Origin: Prevotella sp.
Lineage (GTDB): Bacteria; Bacteroidota; Bacteroidia; Bacteroidales; Bacteroidaceae
Direction: 5' to 3'
DNA length: 64,000 bases
Assembly: GCA_016285245.1 (NCBI GenBank)
Contig: JAEEQH010000012.1
Span: 1 to 64,000 of the forward strand
A model generated the notes under the pieces. The model saw only the letters and a program-made list of their open reading frames with translations, was not told the origin of the DNA and made no database searches. Numbering within the stretch: position 1 is the first letter of the stretch; every line of letters begins with the position of its first letter. Below are positions 27,052-37,260 of this stretch, piece after piece. The translations under genes were made by a program, and so were the position numbers.

Positions 27052-27741
27052 ATGGAAGACAAGTCATTGAATCTCTATCTGGACGAGATCGGTCGTGAAC
27101 AGTTGCTGACGGCTGCCGAGGAACGGCAGCTCTCGGAGAGTATCAAGGCAGGCGACAGCCGCGCCCTCAGTAAACTGGTGGAGGCCAATCTTCGCTTTGT
27201 GGTGAAGGTGGCTACTCAGTACCGTGGCCGTGGGTTGCAACTCGACGATCTCATTAGTGAGGGAAACATCGGTTTGATGAAGGCGGCGGCGAAGTTTGAT
27301 GCCTCTCATGGCACACGCTTCGTGAACTATGCCGTCGTGCAGGTGCGTCAGGAGATTGAGCGGGCGCTTGAACAGCAGAACGGCCATCCGATAGAACAGC
27401 CGTCAGGACGGCCGATGTCCGTTGACGCGCCGATGAAAGGCCGTTCTAATATGAGTCTGCTCTCCGTGCTTGTCAATCCAGACTCGCCCATGGCCGACAG
27501 TCGCATCTTTTCCGAGGCTGTAGAGAACGCCATTGAGTTTGCCCTGCTGTCGCTGACAGAGCGCGAGCGGCGTGTTGTCGGCGCTTTTTTCGGCCTCGAC
27601 CGTGATCATGAGACGTTGGCCGAGATTGCCGAGGATATGCAGCTCAAGCGTGAGCGTGTCCGCCAAATCCGTAATCGTGCTATACGAAGACTGCGCAAGT
27701 CGTACAAGTATAAACTTGCCGAATTGCGCAGTCGTCAATAA
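27052..27741 (+). CDS. Sigma-70 family RNA polymerase sigma factor (short RpoD-like)
   Basis: Region 1.2 LNLYLDEIGREQLLTAAEERQLSE; region 2 VEANLRFVVKVATQYRGRGLQLDDLISEGNIGLMKAAAKFD; region 4 LTERERRVVGAFFGLDRDHETLAEIAEDMQLKRERVRQIRNRAIRRLR. Confidence 0.9.
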   Translation: MEDKSLNLYLDEIGREQLLTAAEERQLSESIKAGDSRALSKLVEANLRFVVKVATQYRGRGLQLDDLISEGNIGLMKAAAKFDASHGTRFVNYAVVQVRQEIERALEQQNGHPIEQPSGRPMSVDAPMKGRSNMSLLSVLVNPDSPMADSRIFSEAVENAIEFALLSLTERERRVVGAFFGLDRDHETLAEIAEDMQLKRERVRQIRNRAIRRLRKSYKYKLAELRSRQ

Positions 27742-27775
27742 CGCTTCTTTCTTATATATAAATAAGGTGTAAGTC

Positions 27776-29257
27776 TTAGTAGCTGCGTGCAATGATGACG
27801 CGGCACTTCGAAGGCTTGCCAGATACCATGTCCGTGCCAGGCGTCTGCTCGTAGGCGAAGGGTACGCAGCGGATGGTGGCCTGTGTCTCTTCCTTGATCT
27901 GAGCCTCGGTCTCGGCTGTGCCGTCCCAATGGCAGAGGAAGAAGCCGCCGTCCTTGATGCGCTCCTTGAACTCCTCGTAGTTGTCGCACTCGTAAACGTG
28001 TTCGTCGCGATACTTGCGGGCCTTCTCGAAGATGTTCTTCTGTATGTCGTCCAACAGTTTCTCTATGTACTGGGCGATACCGGCAATGCTACGTGTCTCC
28101 TTCTCCAGCGTGTCGCGGCGCATCACCTCGATCGTGCCGTTCTCCAGGTCGCGTGCTCCGAGTACAAGACGTACGGGAACACCCTTCAGCTCGTAGTCGG
28201 CGAACTTGAATCCGGGACGCTTGTTATCGGCATCGTCGAATTTCACAGTAATACCCTTTGAGCGCAGCTCTTCGATGATGGGCTGCACCTCCTTGTTCAC
28301 CAATTCCATCTGTTCGGGCTTGGTGGCAATAGGGATAATAACCACCTGGATGGGAGCCAGACGCGGAGGCAGCACGAGGCCGTTGTCGTCGGAGTGGGTC
28401 ATGATAAGTGCGCCGATGAGTCGGGTAGAGACGCCCCAGCTTGTAGCCCATACATACTCGGGCTTGTTCTCCTTATTAAGATAGGTGACCTCGAACGCCT
28501 TGGCGAAGTTCTGGCCGAGGAAGTGTGAGGTACCGCTCTGCAGCGCCTTGCCGTCCTGCATCATCGCCTCGATGGTGTAGGTGTCGAGGGCGCCGGCAAA
28601 ACGCTCGGTTTCGCTTTTCACACCCTGGAGCACGGGAACGGCCATCCACTCCTCGGCAAACTTGGCGTAGACCTTCAGCATCTTCTGGGCTTCCTCTTCT
28701 GCCTCCTCACGGGTGGCATGGGCGGTGTGACCCTCCTGCCACAGGAACTCCGAGGTACGCAGGAACGGACGCGTACGCATTTCCCAGCGCATGACGTTAC
28801 ACCACTGGTTGCACATCAGTGGCAGATCGCGCCAAGAGTGGATCCAGTTCTTGTAGGTGTTCCAGATAATCGTTTCTGACGTGGGGCGGACGATGAGTTC
28901 CTCCTCAAGTTTTGCAGCTGGGTCGACAACCACGCCGCTCTTGTCCTCAGTAGCCTTCAGACGGTAGTGGGTCACCACGGCGCACTCCTTGGCAAAGCCC
29001 TCAACGTGCTCTGCCTCGCGCGACAGGAACGATTTCGGTATCAGCAAGGGGAAGTAGGCATTCTGAGCGCCTGTCTCCTTGAACATCTTGTCCAACTGCT
29101 GCTGCATTTTCTCCCAAATAGCATAGCCATAGGGTTTAATGACCATGCATCCACGTACTGCCGACTGCTCAGCGAGGTCGGCCTTCACCACAAGGTCGTT
29201 GAACCACTGCGAGTAATTCTCGGCTCTTTTTGTTAAATCTTTTAATTCTTTTGCCAT
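27776..29257 (-). CDS. proS: Proline--tRNA ligase
   Basis: [59 protein letters not shown]-terminal archaeal/eukaryal-type extension. Confidence 0.96.
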   Translation of the reverse strand: MAKELKDLTKRAENYSQWFNDLVVKADLAEQSAVRGCMVIKPYGYAIWEKMQQQLDKMFKETGAQNAYFPLLIPKSFLSREAEHVEGFAKECAVVTHYRLKATEDKSGVVVDPAAKLEEELIVRPTSETIIWNTYKNWIHSWRDLPLMCNQWCNVMRWEMRTRPFLRTSEFLWQEGHTAHATREEAEEEAQKMLKVYAKFAEEWMAVPVLQGVKSETERFAGALDTYTIEAMMQDGKALQSGTSHFLGQNFAKAFEVTYLNKENKPEYVWATSWGVSTRLIGALIMTHSDDNGLVLPPRLAPIQVVIIPIATKPEQMELVNKEVQPIIEELRSKGITVKFDDADNKRPGFKFADYELKGVPVRLVLGARDLENGTIEVMRRDTLEKETRSIAGIAQYIEKLLDDIQKNIFEKARKYRDEHVYECDNYEEFKERIKDGGFFLCHWDGTAETEAQIKEETQATIRCVPFAYEQTPGTDMVSGKPSKCRVIIARSY

Positions 29258-29385
29258 AAAAAATGTCGATTAATCAATTTTGGGTGCAAAAATACTAAAA
29301 AAAAATGGTAAAAGCAATCAATTTACAAAGAAATAGATTATCTTTGCACTCAGAATCATCGTTTAACTATTAAAATTGTACGATT

Positions 29386-30054
29386 ATGAAGAGTTTCAAA
29401 GTATTGGCCGTCGCTTTGTGCGCCGGTATCGTAGTTTCAGGTTGTAACAATCTGGCTAAGGGAACAGCTATCGGTGCTGCCGGTGGTGCTGCTCTGGGTG
29501 CTATCATTGGTAAGATTGCCGGTAACACGGCTGTCGGTGCTGCCGTAGGTACGGCTGTTGGTGCCGGCACGGGTGCCCTTATCGGCAAGCACATGGACAA
29601 GGTGAAGGCTCAGGCTGCTGCTGTGGAGAATGCACAGGTTCAGGAGATTGAGGACGCTAACGGCTTCAAGGGCGTGAAGGTGACCTTCGACTCCGGTATC
29701 CTCTTCGCTACCAATTCTTCGACGCTGAGCGCTTCGGCTACCAACTGCATCAATCAGATTGCTGCTGTGCTGAATCAGAACAAGGATGTTGACGTGGCTA
29801 TCTTCGGACACACGGACAGCACGGGTTCTGACGCAATCAACGATCCTCTGTCGCTGAAGCGTGCACAGTCTGTTGAGAAGAGCCTGAAGGCAAAGGGTGT
29901 TTCTAACATCAAGCGTGTTGAGGGCCAGGGTTCTCACAATCCCGTTGCTGACAACTCTACCGCCGAGGGTAAGAAGCAGAACCGTCGTGTGGAGGTTTAT
30001 ATGTACGCCAGCAAGGAAATGGTTGAGGCTGCCGAGGCTGGTACGCTGAACTAA
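29386..30054 (+). CDS. OmpA family lipoprotein with glycine-zipper segment
   Basis: Lipobox VVSGCNN; GTAIGAAGGAALGAIIGKIAGNTAVGAAVGTAVGAGTGALIG; OmpA C-terminal domain IFGHTDSTGSDAINDPLSLKRAQSVEKSL. Confidence 0.92.
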   Translation: MKSFKVLAVALCAGIVVSGCNNLAKGTAIGAAGGAALGAIIGKIAGNTAVGAAVGTAVGAGTGALIGKHMDKVKAQAAAVENAQVQEIEDANGFKGVKVTFDSGILFATNSSTLSASATNCINQIAAVLNQNKDVDVAIFGHTDSTGSDAINDPLSLKRAQSVEKSLKAKGVSNIKRVEGQGSHNPVADNSTAEGKKQNRRVEVYMYASKEMVEAAEAGTLN

Positions 30055-30099
30055 TAGCAATGGCAGATTATAAGAATTGAAGAATCGAAGTTTTAAGAA

Positions 30100-30798
30100 T
30101 TGAAGTTTTTCAAGAAGATAGTGAAATGGATCGTGGTGGCGTTTTTCGCCTCCACGATTCTTTCTGTTATATTACTCCGCTTTGTTCCCGTCGTGTTCAC
30201 CCCGACGATGCTGATACGCTGTGTGCAACAGTTGAAGGAGGGCAAGGAACTGAAGCTTCGTCATCACTGGGTACCCTTAGAGTCGATATCGCCTGACCTG
30301 CCATTGGCTGTGATGGCTGGCGAGGATGCCCACTTTCTGGAGCACCACGGCTTTGATTTCAAAGCCATTGTTAACGCTGCTGAGCGAAATCGCCAACATC
30401 CTGAGAAACAGAAGCTGGGGGCATCGACCATTAGTCAGCAGACAGCTAAGAACGTATTCCTATGGCCGGGACGCTCCTGGCTCCGCAAAGGGTTCGAAGT
30501 TTATTTTACTGCACTCATCGAACTCTTCTGGACCAAGCAGCGTATCATGGAAGTGTACCTGAATTCCATCGAAATGGGTGATGGTATTTATGGCGCTGAC
30601 GCCGTGGCACAGGAGCATTTCAATGTGGCGGCCAGCCAACTGACCCGCAGCCAGTGTGCTCTTATAGCCGCCACGTTGCCTAATCCGCGCCGTTTCAGTT
30701 CCAAGCATCCCAGTGCCTATATGCTCAAACGGCAGTCAAGGTTACTGCATGAGATGCGCTTCGTCAAGAAGATGCCCCGTAAGGGTGAGGATAAATAA
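30100..30798 (+). CDS. mtgA: Monofunctional biosynthetic peptidoglycan transglycosylase
   Basis: GT51 motifs EDAHFLEHHGFDFKAI, GASTISQQTAKNVFLWPGRSWLRKGFEVYFTALIELFWTKQRIMEVYLNSIEMGDGIYG. TTG start. Confidence 0.93.
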   Translation: MKFFKKIVKWIVVAFFASTILSVILLRFVPVVFTPTMLIRCVQQLKEGKELKLRHHWVPLESISPDLPLAVMAGEDAHFLEHHGFDFKAIVNAAERNRQHPEKQKLGASTISQQTAKNVFLWPGRSWLRKGFEVYFTALIELFWTKQRIMEVYLNSIEMGDGIYGADAVAQEHFNVAASQLTRSQCALIAATLPNPRRFSSKHPSAYMLKRQSRLLHEMRFVKKMPRKGEDK

Positions 30799-30831
30799 AC
30801 TGTGAGATTGCAAGCCGTTTCTTTATATGGT

Positions 30832-31812
30832 TCAATCCCTGTAAATCCACGACAATAGCCTGTTCACCCATCCTATGGAAACGCGGAACCATCGGTAGGT
30901 GCTGACGGGCTTTCCACCAAAACTGAGGATAAACTCACGGAAAGGATTCCTGCGGAAGGGTAGGCCTACGTCAAGGAAGAATATGTGATCGTAGCCACGT
31001 TGATGGGCATCCTTGATGGCGTGCCAAATGGTGAGCATCGCCGGATGCATGAGTACGAACGACTTACGTCGGAAAGCGGCATACCAGAGATAGGCGTTCT
31101 TTCCGCTGTAAGCACACGCCGAACAGCCGATGACACGGTTTTTGTAAAGAGTGACAAAGAGACGGCCGTGACCGCCTTCGGCGATACCCTTAAAGAACTC
31201 CTCACGTGGTATGTAGCGTTTGGGCTTCAGCAGGTTATGCTTACTGAGCAGGCGCATGAACGCTCGGAATTCCTTTTCACCATCCACCTCTCTGGTGACG
31301 ACGCCACGCTCGTAGGCTTTGGCTATACGCTGCTGCATACGCTGGTCGATGCGCTCTTCAGGGGTATGACTGTGCAGCGAGTTGTGGATGCTCATCCAAT
31401 GGACGGGAAAGAACTGCTGCTGTCGGAACTCCTTGTAGGCAAACATCTTCTGGCTGAGGTTACTTACCTCTATATATAGTACGCGGCTGCCTAAGCGACG
31501 GCGCAGTGTCTCCAGCATCTGTTCGAAAACCTCTGCCCTGGTCGTGGTGATGTCTTCGGCATAGACACCCTCGCCTACCAAACGGCAATGCATGAAGAAA
31601 TAGGGTGGGAACCATGACGAGCGGTAACGTACGACAGCAAGCATATGAGCCACCACCCGTCCGTTGCCGTCTTCGGCCGTTACCATATAGGGCTTCTGCC
31701 GAGGAGTCTGCCTCGTCAACTGAAATAGTTGCCGGCTGTGAAAGAAGTTGTCGTCGCTGAGCGCCGGCAAGTCCTTCTCGTGGGTGATGACGGTGGTTTT
31801 CAGCTGGCTCAC
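30832..31812 (-). CDS. GNAT/FemAB-like acyltransferase family protein
   Basis: RLFVTLYKNRVIGCSACAYSGKNAYLWYAAFRRKSFVLMHPAMLTIWHAIKDAHQRGYDHIFFLDVG. Confidence 0.6.
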   Translation of the reverse strand: MSQLKTTVITHEKDLPALSDDNFFHSRQLFQLTRQTPRQKPYMVTAEDGNGRVVAHMLAVVRYRSSWFPPYFFMHCRLVGEGVYAEDITTTRAEVFEQMLETLRRRLGSRVLYIEVSNLSQKMFAYKEFRQQQFFPVHWMSIHNSLHSHTPEERIDQRMQQRIAKAYERGVVTREVDGEKEFRAFMRLLSKHNLLKPKRYIPREEFFKGIAEGGHGRLFVTLYKNRVIGCSACAYSGKNAYLWYAAFRRKSFVLMHPAMLTIWHAIKDAHQRGYDHIFFLDVGLPFRRNPFREFILSFGGKPVSTYRWFRVSIGWVNRLLSWIYRD

Positions 31813-31842
31813 ATTGCTCTCTTCGCTGTTATGTCAGTTCCC

Positions 31843-32295
31843 TTAGAAAGGCCACCAACTTTTCTTGTGGTGGCTCTTCCGCTGGTGCTCGTAGGAACTT
31901 TCGTAAGACGAACCCTCACCGGCTTCGCACAGCAAGTCATACCAGGTTTTGTTGTGGCTCACCATGCGGTAGATGGTGCCCCAGTCAGGCAGTCCGCCGA
32001 TGTTGCGATCGTCAATCCAGACGTCAACGGCCGATAGCTTACGGCTGTAGTAGGGATTACTCTTCGTCGTTTCCTCGGGGTATTCGCGGTTGACGGCATA
32101 GAACTCTACGCCACGCTTGCGACACCACTCGATGGCCTCGTCGAGGAGTTTCCCCTCTCGTACAGTCCATAGGATCAGCTTGTGACGGTCTTGTATGAGC
32201 ATCTTCAGGGTGTCCGTGGCAAAGGGTATCTCTTCGCCAATCTGTGGATAACGATGCTCAACGATGGTGCCGTCGAAGTCTACTGCTATTGTCAT
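31843..32295 (-). CDS. HAD-like hydrolase (BT0820-type)
   Basis: MTIAVDFDGTIVEHRYPQIGEEIPFATDTLKMLIQDRHKLILWTVREGKLLDEAIEWCRKRGVEF ... DVWIDDRNIGG. Confidence 0.7.
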   Translation of the reverse strand: MTIAVDFDGTIVEHRYPQIGEEIPFATDTLKMLIQDRHKLILWTVREGKLLDEAIEWCRKRGVEFYAVNREYPEETTKSNPYYSRKLSAVDVWIDDRNIGGLPDWGTIYRMVSHNKTWYDLLCEAGEGSSYESSYEHQRKSHHKKSWWPF

Positions 32296-32304
32296 GTCGG
32301 TACC

Positions 32305-34848
32305 TTATTTCTTAATTGTATCATCGTTCTTGTCACCATAGTGGCTGTTGGCATAATTGCCGTAGCTGCCATAGCCGTAGTAGCGTCCGTAACCGTAGTA
32401 ACCACCGTAGCCATTATAGCGTCCGTAGCGTCCGTACTTGCCGTAGCCATAGTAGTAGCTGTGCTTTTTCTTCGACATATCGACGCCGTTGAGGATGATA
32501 CACATATTAGGCAGTTTCTTCTCGGTGTTCAGGCTGTTGACCATGGCGAAGCTGGCCTTCGGCGTGTAGTCGGCGCGGCAGACGAAGCAGTTGACGTCGG
32601 CCAGCTTGCCAATCTGCAGCGTATCAGTAACGAGGCCTACAGGAGCAGTATCGAGGATGACGTAGTCGTAATTCTTACGCAGAATGTCGATAACAGCCTT
32701 CAGGTTCTCGCGGGCCAACAACTCCGTGGGGTTGGGGGGAACGGGACCAGCAAGCAGCAAGTCCAGGTTGTTGTTGATACCCGAGTTGTTGATGACGTCC
32801 CTGAGTGCTTCCTCTGTCACTTGCTCCTTAGCCAGCAGCGTGGTGATACCTTTCTGCTGGTCGGGACGGTTGAAGAGGCGGCCCAGAGCCGGCTTTCGGA
32901 TGTCCAAGCCGACAAGGATCACCCTCTTGCCCAATAGGGCGAACGACATGGCGAGGTTGGCCGCGTTGAACGTCTTACCCTCGCCGGCTGTCGACGAGGT
33001 GAACAGAATCACCTTCTGTTCTCCCTTCAGCATAAACTGAATATTCGTACGCATGGAGCGGAATATCTCGTCCGTCTGGTTGTTCTTGTTCTCGTGGACC
33101 ACGATGCCGGCCGACGTCTTCGCACTCTCGTTGGCCACGGCGACGTCAGCCACAATGGGCAGATTCGTCAGGCGCATGATGTCCTCACGACCCTCAATCT
33201 TGTAGCGCAGGAGGTTGAAGAGGTATATGAGCAATAGCGGCAGGCCAAGACCAAGGATAAGGGCCACAAGCAGGATGATGGTGCGCTTCGGGCTCACCTG
33301 GCCCTCGTAGGCCGGTGTGTCGATGAGCTTACCCTTGTCGGCTGTAGCGGCCAGCGAGATGGCGTTCTCCTCACGCTTTTCTAGCATCATCAGGTAGAGA
33401 CCTGACTTCACTTCCTGTTGACGGCCAATCTGTGTCAGCACGCGCTCTTGCTCAGGTGTGCTCGACACACGGCTGGTATAGATACGCAGCTGGCTCTCGA
33501 TTCCCTGGCGCTGGATATCTGCCGATCGGCGGGCTTGTAGCAGGGCTGTGCGGATACTCGACTGCAGCTCGTCAAGCTGGCTGGTGAGCGTCTGAACCTG
33601 AGGGGCGTTCTCGGAGGCCGTACGGAGCAGTTTGTTACGGTCCTGTACCTTCTGGTTATAATTAATAATAAGTTGTGTCGAAGCCTGGTCGGAGAGGCCA
33701 ACGTTCGAAGGAATGAGCTCGTAGCGGTTGTTGGGGTTGTTAACATATTCGCGCAGGTAGTCCAGCAACTGAATCTGTGTGTTTGCGTCCGACAGTCTCT
33801 GGCTGTACTGGTTGGACTGCTGCAGCGTCTCCGTGGCGTCCAGTCTGATCTGTGTCAGGTTGTGGCGCTTCTTGTAGCTCTCCAGGTCGCTCTCGGTCTT
33901 GCCCAGTTCGTGCTCAATCTTCTCCATACGGTCGTTGATGAACTCCTCGGTCTTCTTGGCTATCTCGTTCTTGTCGGCATTAGCCTGACGGTTGTAGCAG
34001 AGTGCCAACTGGTTCAGGAAGTCAATGGCACGGATGGGGTTGGAGTCTTTTATTCGCAGCAGGGCGATAGAAGTAAGCTTCGAAGTCGGCTCTACTGTCA
34101 GGGCGTTTAGATAGCGTGTGGCAACGAACATCGGTGCCTGGATGATGACAAACATGCTACGGTCTTTCAGATCCCATTCCTGTCCAGGGGTCTTCGTGAT
34201 GGTGATGACACCGGCCTTGGTCTTGAAATAGGCAGGCAGCGTGTCAAATGATGTCTCTAACGACTGGAGCAGTTGGCTGTTGCGGATAATCTGGCCACTC
34301 ATGTGATAGCGATTGTCTACCTTCTTGACGGCCATTCTGTACGAGGTGCTCTCCGTCAGGATGTTCTTGTCCATGCGTTCCAGACTGGCGGGGTCGAGGT
34401 CGAACGACAGGGGCTGTGTCTTGTACATGATGTTGTTCTTGACACGTCCTTCGGACAGGTAGTCAACATAGAGTTTCAAGTCCTTGACAGCCTCAGCGGC
34501 CAGAATCTTCGAGTGGAGAATCTCCACCTCGTTCTCGATACCTGCCGAGTTGGTGATGAAGCCCATGTCCTGCATATTCGCCAGGATTGAGTTTGCGCCG
34601 CTACGGTTGGGACGCTGCTCGTCCTTCACCAGGATCTTGGCTGATGCCTGGTACATGGGTGTCGTGTAGCGCAAATAAATGAACGCGCCGCACAGGCAGA
34701 TGAATGCTGAAAGGATGAACCATTGCCAGTTCAGAATGAAATACGACAAAATCGTTCGGAAATCAAACGAGGTTTCTTCTTCTTCTGGAACAAACGTCTC
34801 GTTTTTCTCTACCGCTTCTTTCTCTTTTTCGTTGATAATCTCTTGCAT
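32305..34848 (-). CDS. Polysaccharide biosynthesis tyrosine autokinase (Wzz + BY-kinase)
   Basis: Wzz domain FILNWQWFILSAFICLCGAFIYLRYTTPMYQASAKILVKDEQ; Walker A FTSSTAGEGKTFNAANLAMSFALLGKRVILVGLDIRKP; Walker B YDYVILDTAPVG; C-terminal Tyr cluster. Confidence 0.93.
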   Translation of the reverse strand: MQEIINEKEKEAVEKNETFVPEEEETSFDFRTILSYFILNWQWFILSAFICLCGAFIYLRYTTPMYQASAKILVKDEQRPNRSGANSILANMQDMGFITNSAGIENEVEILHSKILAAEAVKDLKLYVDYLSEGRVKNNIMYKTQPLSFDLDPASLERMDKNILTESTSYRMAVKKVDNRYHMSGQIIRNSQLLQSLETSFDTLPAYFKTKAGVITITKTPGQEWDLKDRSMFVIIQAPMFVATRYLNALTVEPTSKLTSIALLRIKDSNPIRAIDFLNQLALCYNRQANADKNEIAKKTEEFINDRMEKIEHELGKTESDLESYKKRHNLTQIRLDATETLQQSNQYSQRLSDANTQIQLLDYLREYVNNPNNRYELIPSNVGLSDQASTQLIINYNQKVQDRNKLLRTASENAPQVQTLTSQLDELQSSIRTALLQARRSADIQRQGIESQLRIYTSRVSSTPEQERVLTQIGRQQEVKSGLYLMMLEKREENAISLAATADKGKLIDTPAYEGQVSPKRTIILLVALILGLGLPLLLIYLFNLLRYKIEGREDIMRLTNLPIVADVAVANESAKTSAGIVVHENKNNQTDEIFRSMRTNIQFMLKGEQKVILFTSSTAGEGKTFNAANLAMSFALLGKRVILVGLDIRKPALGRLFNRPDQQKGITTLLAKEQVTEEALRDVINNSGINNNLDLLLAGPVPPNPTELLARENLKAVIDILRKNYDYVILDTAPVGLVTDTLQIGKLADVNCFVCRADYTPKASFAMVNSLNTEKKLPNMCIILNGVDMSKKKHSYYYGYGKYGRYGRYNGYGGYYGYGRYYGYGSYGNYANSHYGDKNDDTIKK

Positions 34849-34885
34849 GAGTTCTATTTTTTGTTCTTTTTCTGTTTGCTTGAAG

Positions 34886-35752
34886 TTATAGGCTCATCAA
34901 ATACTTCCCGTATTCGTTCTTGAGCATGGGCTTGGCTAGTTCCGTGAGCTGGTCACGGCTGATCCACCCCTGACGGAAGGCAATCTCTTCCAGGCAGGCG
35001 ACTTTCAGTCCCTGACGCTTCTCGATGACCTCGATGAACGTCGATGCCTCGGCCAGCGAGTCGTGGGTGCCGGTGTCAAGCCAGGCAAAGCCGCGTTGCA
35101 AGGTCAGCACCTTTAGCTGCTGCTGTTCGAGGTACGCCTGGTTGACGGTGGTAATCTCCAGTTCACCACGGGCGCTGGGCTTGATGTTCTTGGCAATCTT
35201 TACAACGCTGTTCGGATAGAAATAGAGTCCAACGACGGCATAGTTGGATTTCGGCGCTGCCGGCTTCTCCTCGATGCTCAGGCAGTTGCCGTCGTCGTCA
35301 AACTCCGCCACACCATAGCGCTCAGGGTCGTTGACGTAGTATCCGAAGACTGTTGCCAGCCCTTTCTCCTCTGCGTTCTCAACACTCTGCCGCAACAGGC
35401 CAGTGAAACCTGAACCGTAGAAGATGTTGTCGCCAAGGACGAGGCATACATTGTCATCGCCGATGAACTTCTCGCCAATGATGAATGCCTGTGCCAATCC
35501 GTCGGGAGAGGGTTGCTCGGCATATTCGAAATGGACTCCGAGTTCGCTGCCATCGCCCAAAAGACGCTGGAAGGCCGGAAGGTCGTATGGCGTAGAGATA
35601 ATCAGGATGTCACGGATGCCGGCAAGCATCAATACCGATACCGGATAGTATATCATCGGCTTGTCGAATATCGGTATCAACTGCTTGCTGATACCTTTCG
35701 TGATAGGGTAGAGGCGTGTGCCACTACCACCGGCTAATACGATACCTTTCAT
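34886..35752 (-). CDS. rfbA: Glucose-1-phosphate thymidylyltransferase
   Basis: [73 protein letters not shown]. Confidence 0.96.
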   Translation of the reverse strand: MKGIVLAGGSGTRLYPITKGISKQLIPIFDKPMIYYPVSVLMLAGIRDILIISTPYDLPAFQRLLGDGSELGVHFEYAEQPSPDGLAQAFIIGEKFIGDDNVCLVLGDNIFYGSGFTGLLRQSVENAEEKGLATVFGYYVNDPERYGVAEFDDDGNCLSIEEKPAAPKSNYAVVGLYFYPNSVVKIAKNIKPSARGELEITTVNQAYLEQQQLKVLTLQRGFAWLDTGTHDSLAEASTFIEVIEKRQGLKVACLEEIAFRQGWISRDQLTELAKPMLKNEYGKYLMSL

Positions 35753-35873
35753 GTTTTTCTTATAATTTGGTTGCAAAGGTACGAATTTTTCCTTTAACAG
35801 CACAATTTCATTAGAAAAAATAGTGCAAATTAAAGAAAAAAGGTTACCTTTGCACCGCAAAATCAAAAAAAGT

Positions 35874-36506
35874 ATGGGAATTCTATCGAAAATACTCGGT
35901 CGCTCGACGGCCGAAACCTCAAGTGCCAAAGCTGGTGGCATGGAAGACTTCATGACTCTTATCCGCGTCTATTTCCAGGCGGTAATGGCAGCCGATCTGC
36001 ATATCACGAATCTGGCAGCGCTTCCTGACCTCCGTGTTTTCAAGGCAACCTTGAAGGTACCTACAGTCAATAACCGTCTTGGTGTGGGTGAGAAGCAGCG
36101 TGTGACGAAGATGTTCCGCGATATCTACAAGATGGATGAATCGTTTACCAAGGAGATTGATAAGAGCATCATCCGCCGTTGTAAGACGCCTCAGGATATC
36201 CAGACATATATGTATCAGTTTCAGGGACTTACCCAGGATTTGATGATGCTTGCCTCGAATATCCTCGGTGTGAAGGCCCGCATCCCCAGCATCTTCAAGA
36301 AAACGCTCTATGCCGTCACCGCCAAGGCTGTCGACGACATCTTCAACAAGAACGACTTTAAGGATGCTGGCGTGATGAAGTCAGCTGTTGGACTCCGTCA
36401 GCTGAACAAGAAGTTGGGCTTCTCACAGGAGTGGGTGACACAGTTCGTCTATCGCGTCCTCTTGCTTGCGAAAAAGGAACCCAGACCCAAGGAAAGTGGT
36501 AAATAG
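35874..36506 (+). CDS. Conserved hypothetical protein
   Basis: [17 protein letters not shown]...; preceded by ttacctttgcaccgc promoter motif. Confidence 0.6.
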   Translation: MGILSKILGRSTAETSSAKAGGMEDFMTLIRVYFQAVMAADLHITNLAALPDLRVFKATLKVPTVNNRLGVGEKQRVTKMFRDIYKMDESFTKEIDKSIIRRCKTPQDIQTYMYQFQGLTQDLMMLASNILGVKARIPSIFKKTLYAVTAKAVDDIFNKNDFKDAGVMKSAVGLRQLNKKLGFSQEWVTQFVYRVLLLAKKEPRPKESGK

Positions 36507-36596
36507 GGTGTGGAAACCTTTAATAAATATTAAATAACAGGCAAAGTCGCAGATAATTACGTAAAATTTTTCTAACTTTGCCCGAAAATAGTCAAG

Positions 36597-36893
36597 ATGA
36601 CTCCTAACGAGAAGGTTATATCAACGTTCGAGACGCGTGTCAGGCAATTGCTCCTCCGTTTTCAAGAACTGAAGAAGGAGAACGGTGAGTTGTATGCCAT
36701 GATTAGCAAGAACGAGGAATGTATCAACGACCTCAAAGCAAAACTCTCTCAACAGGAGCGCGACTACAACTCGCTGAAGATGGCTCGTATGCTGGAGATT
36801 ACCGATGGCGACCTTGACGGTGCCAAAGCCAGGCTGCAGAAGCTGATTCGCGATGTCAATAAATGCATTGCAGTCTTGAGTGACGAAAAGTAA
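36597..36893 (+). CDS. Small coiled-coil protein, possible ZapB-like partner of downstream ZapA
   Basis: 98 aa, heptad-like FETRVRQLLLRFQELKKENGELYAMISKNEECINDLKAKL; 16 nt upstream of the ZapA start. Confidence 0.55.
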   Translation: MTPNEKVISTFETRVRQLLLRFQELKKENGELYAMISKNEECINDLKAKLSQQERDYNSLKMARMLEITDGDLDGAKARLQKLIRDVNKCIAVLSDEK

Positions 36894-36909
36894 CACAAGG
36901 ACCAAAGCG

Positions 36910-37212
36910 ATGAGCGAAGTAAAGAAAGAGAAACAACATATCAGTCTGAGCGTCTGTGATGAGAAACTCGACATCTACGTGAAGTCCGCCGAAGAGGAGG
37001 GCTACTATCGTGAAGCCGCAACTCTCATCAACGGCACCTATGGCAGGTACGCCGAGATGTTCCGAGGGCGTCGCAGCGAGCGGTTTATTGCTGCTGCAAC
37101 GTTATTGGACATTGGCGTGAAGTTCCAGATGGAACATGCTAATAAGGAGACCGATGCCTATAATGACTTTTTCTCGCGTCTTACTTCAGAAATCGATGAA
37201 GTCCTGAAGTAA
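36910..37212 (+). CDS. zapA: Cell division protein ZapA
   Basis: MSEVKKEKQHISLSVCDEKLDIYVKSAEEEGYYREAATLINGTYGRYAEMF...AAATLLDIGVKFQM. Confidence 0.75.
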   Translation: MSEVKKEKQHISLSVCDEKLDIYVKSAEEEGYYREAATLINGTYGRYAEMFRGRRSERFIAAATLLDIGVKFQMEHANKETDAYNDFFSRLTSEIDEVLK

Positions 37213-37260
37213 AGCTGCTACGCGATGAAAGAGTATTAACATTATAGATATATATTAATT

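Noticed and set aside
30832-35752. Capsule/O-antigen locus around the BY-kinase and rfbA
   Set aside because: No rfbB/C/D, glycosyltransferases, flippase or export genes in the neighbourhood; only isolated envelope genes.
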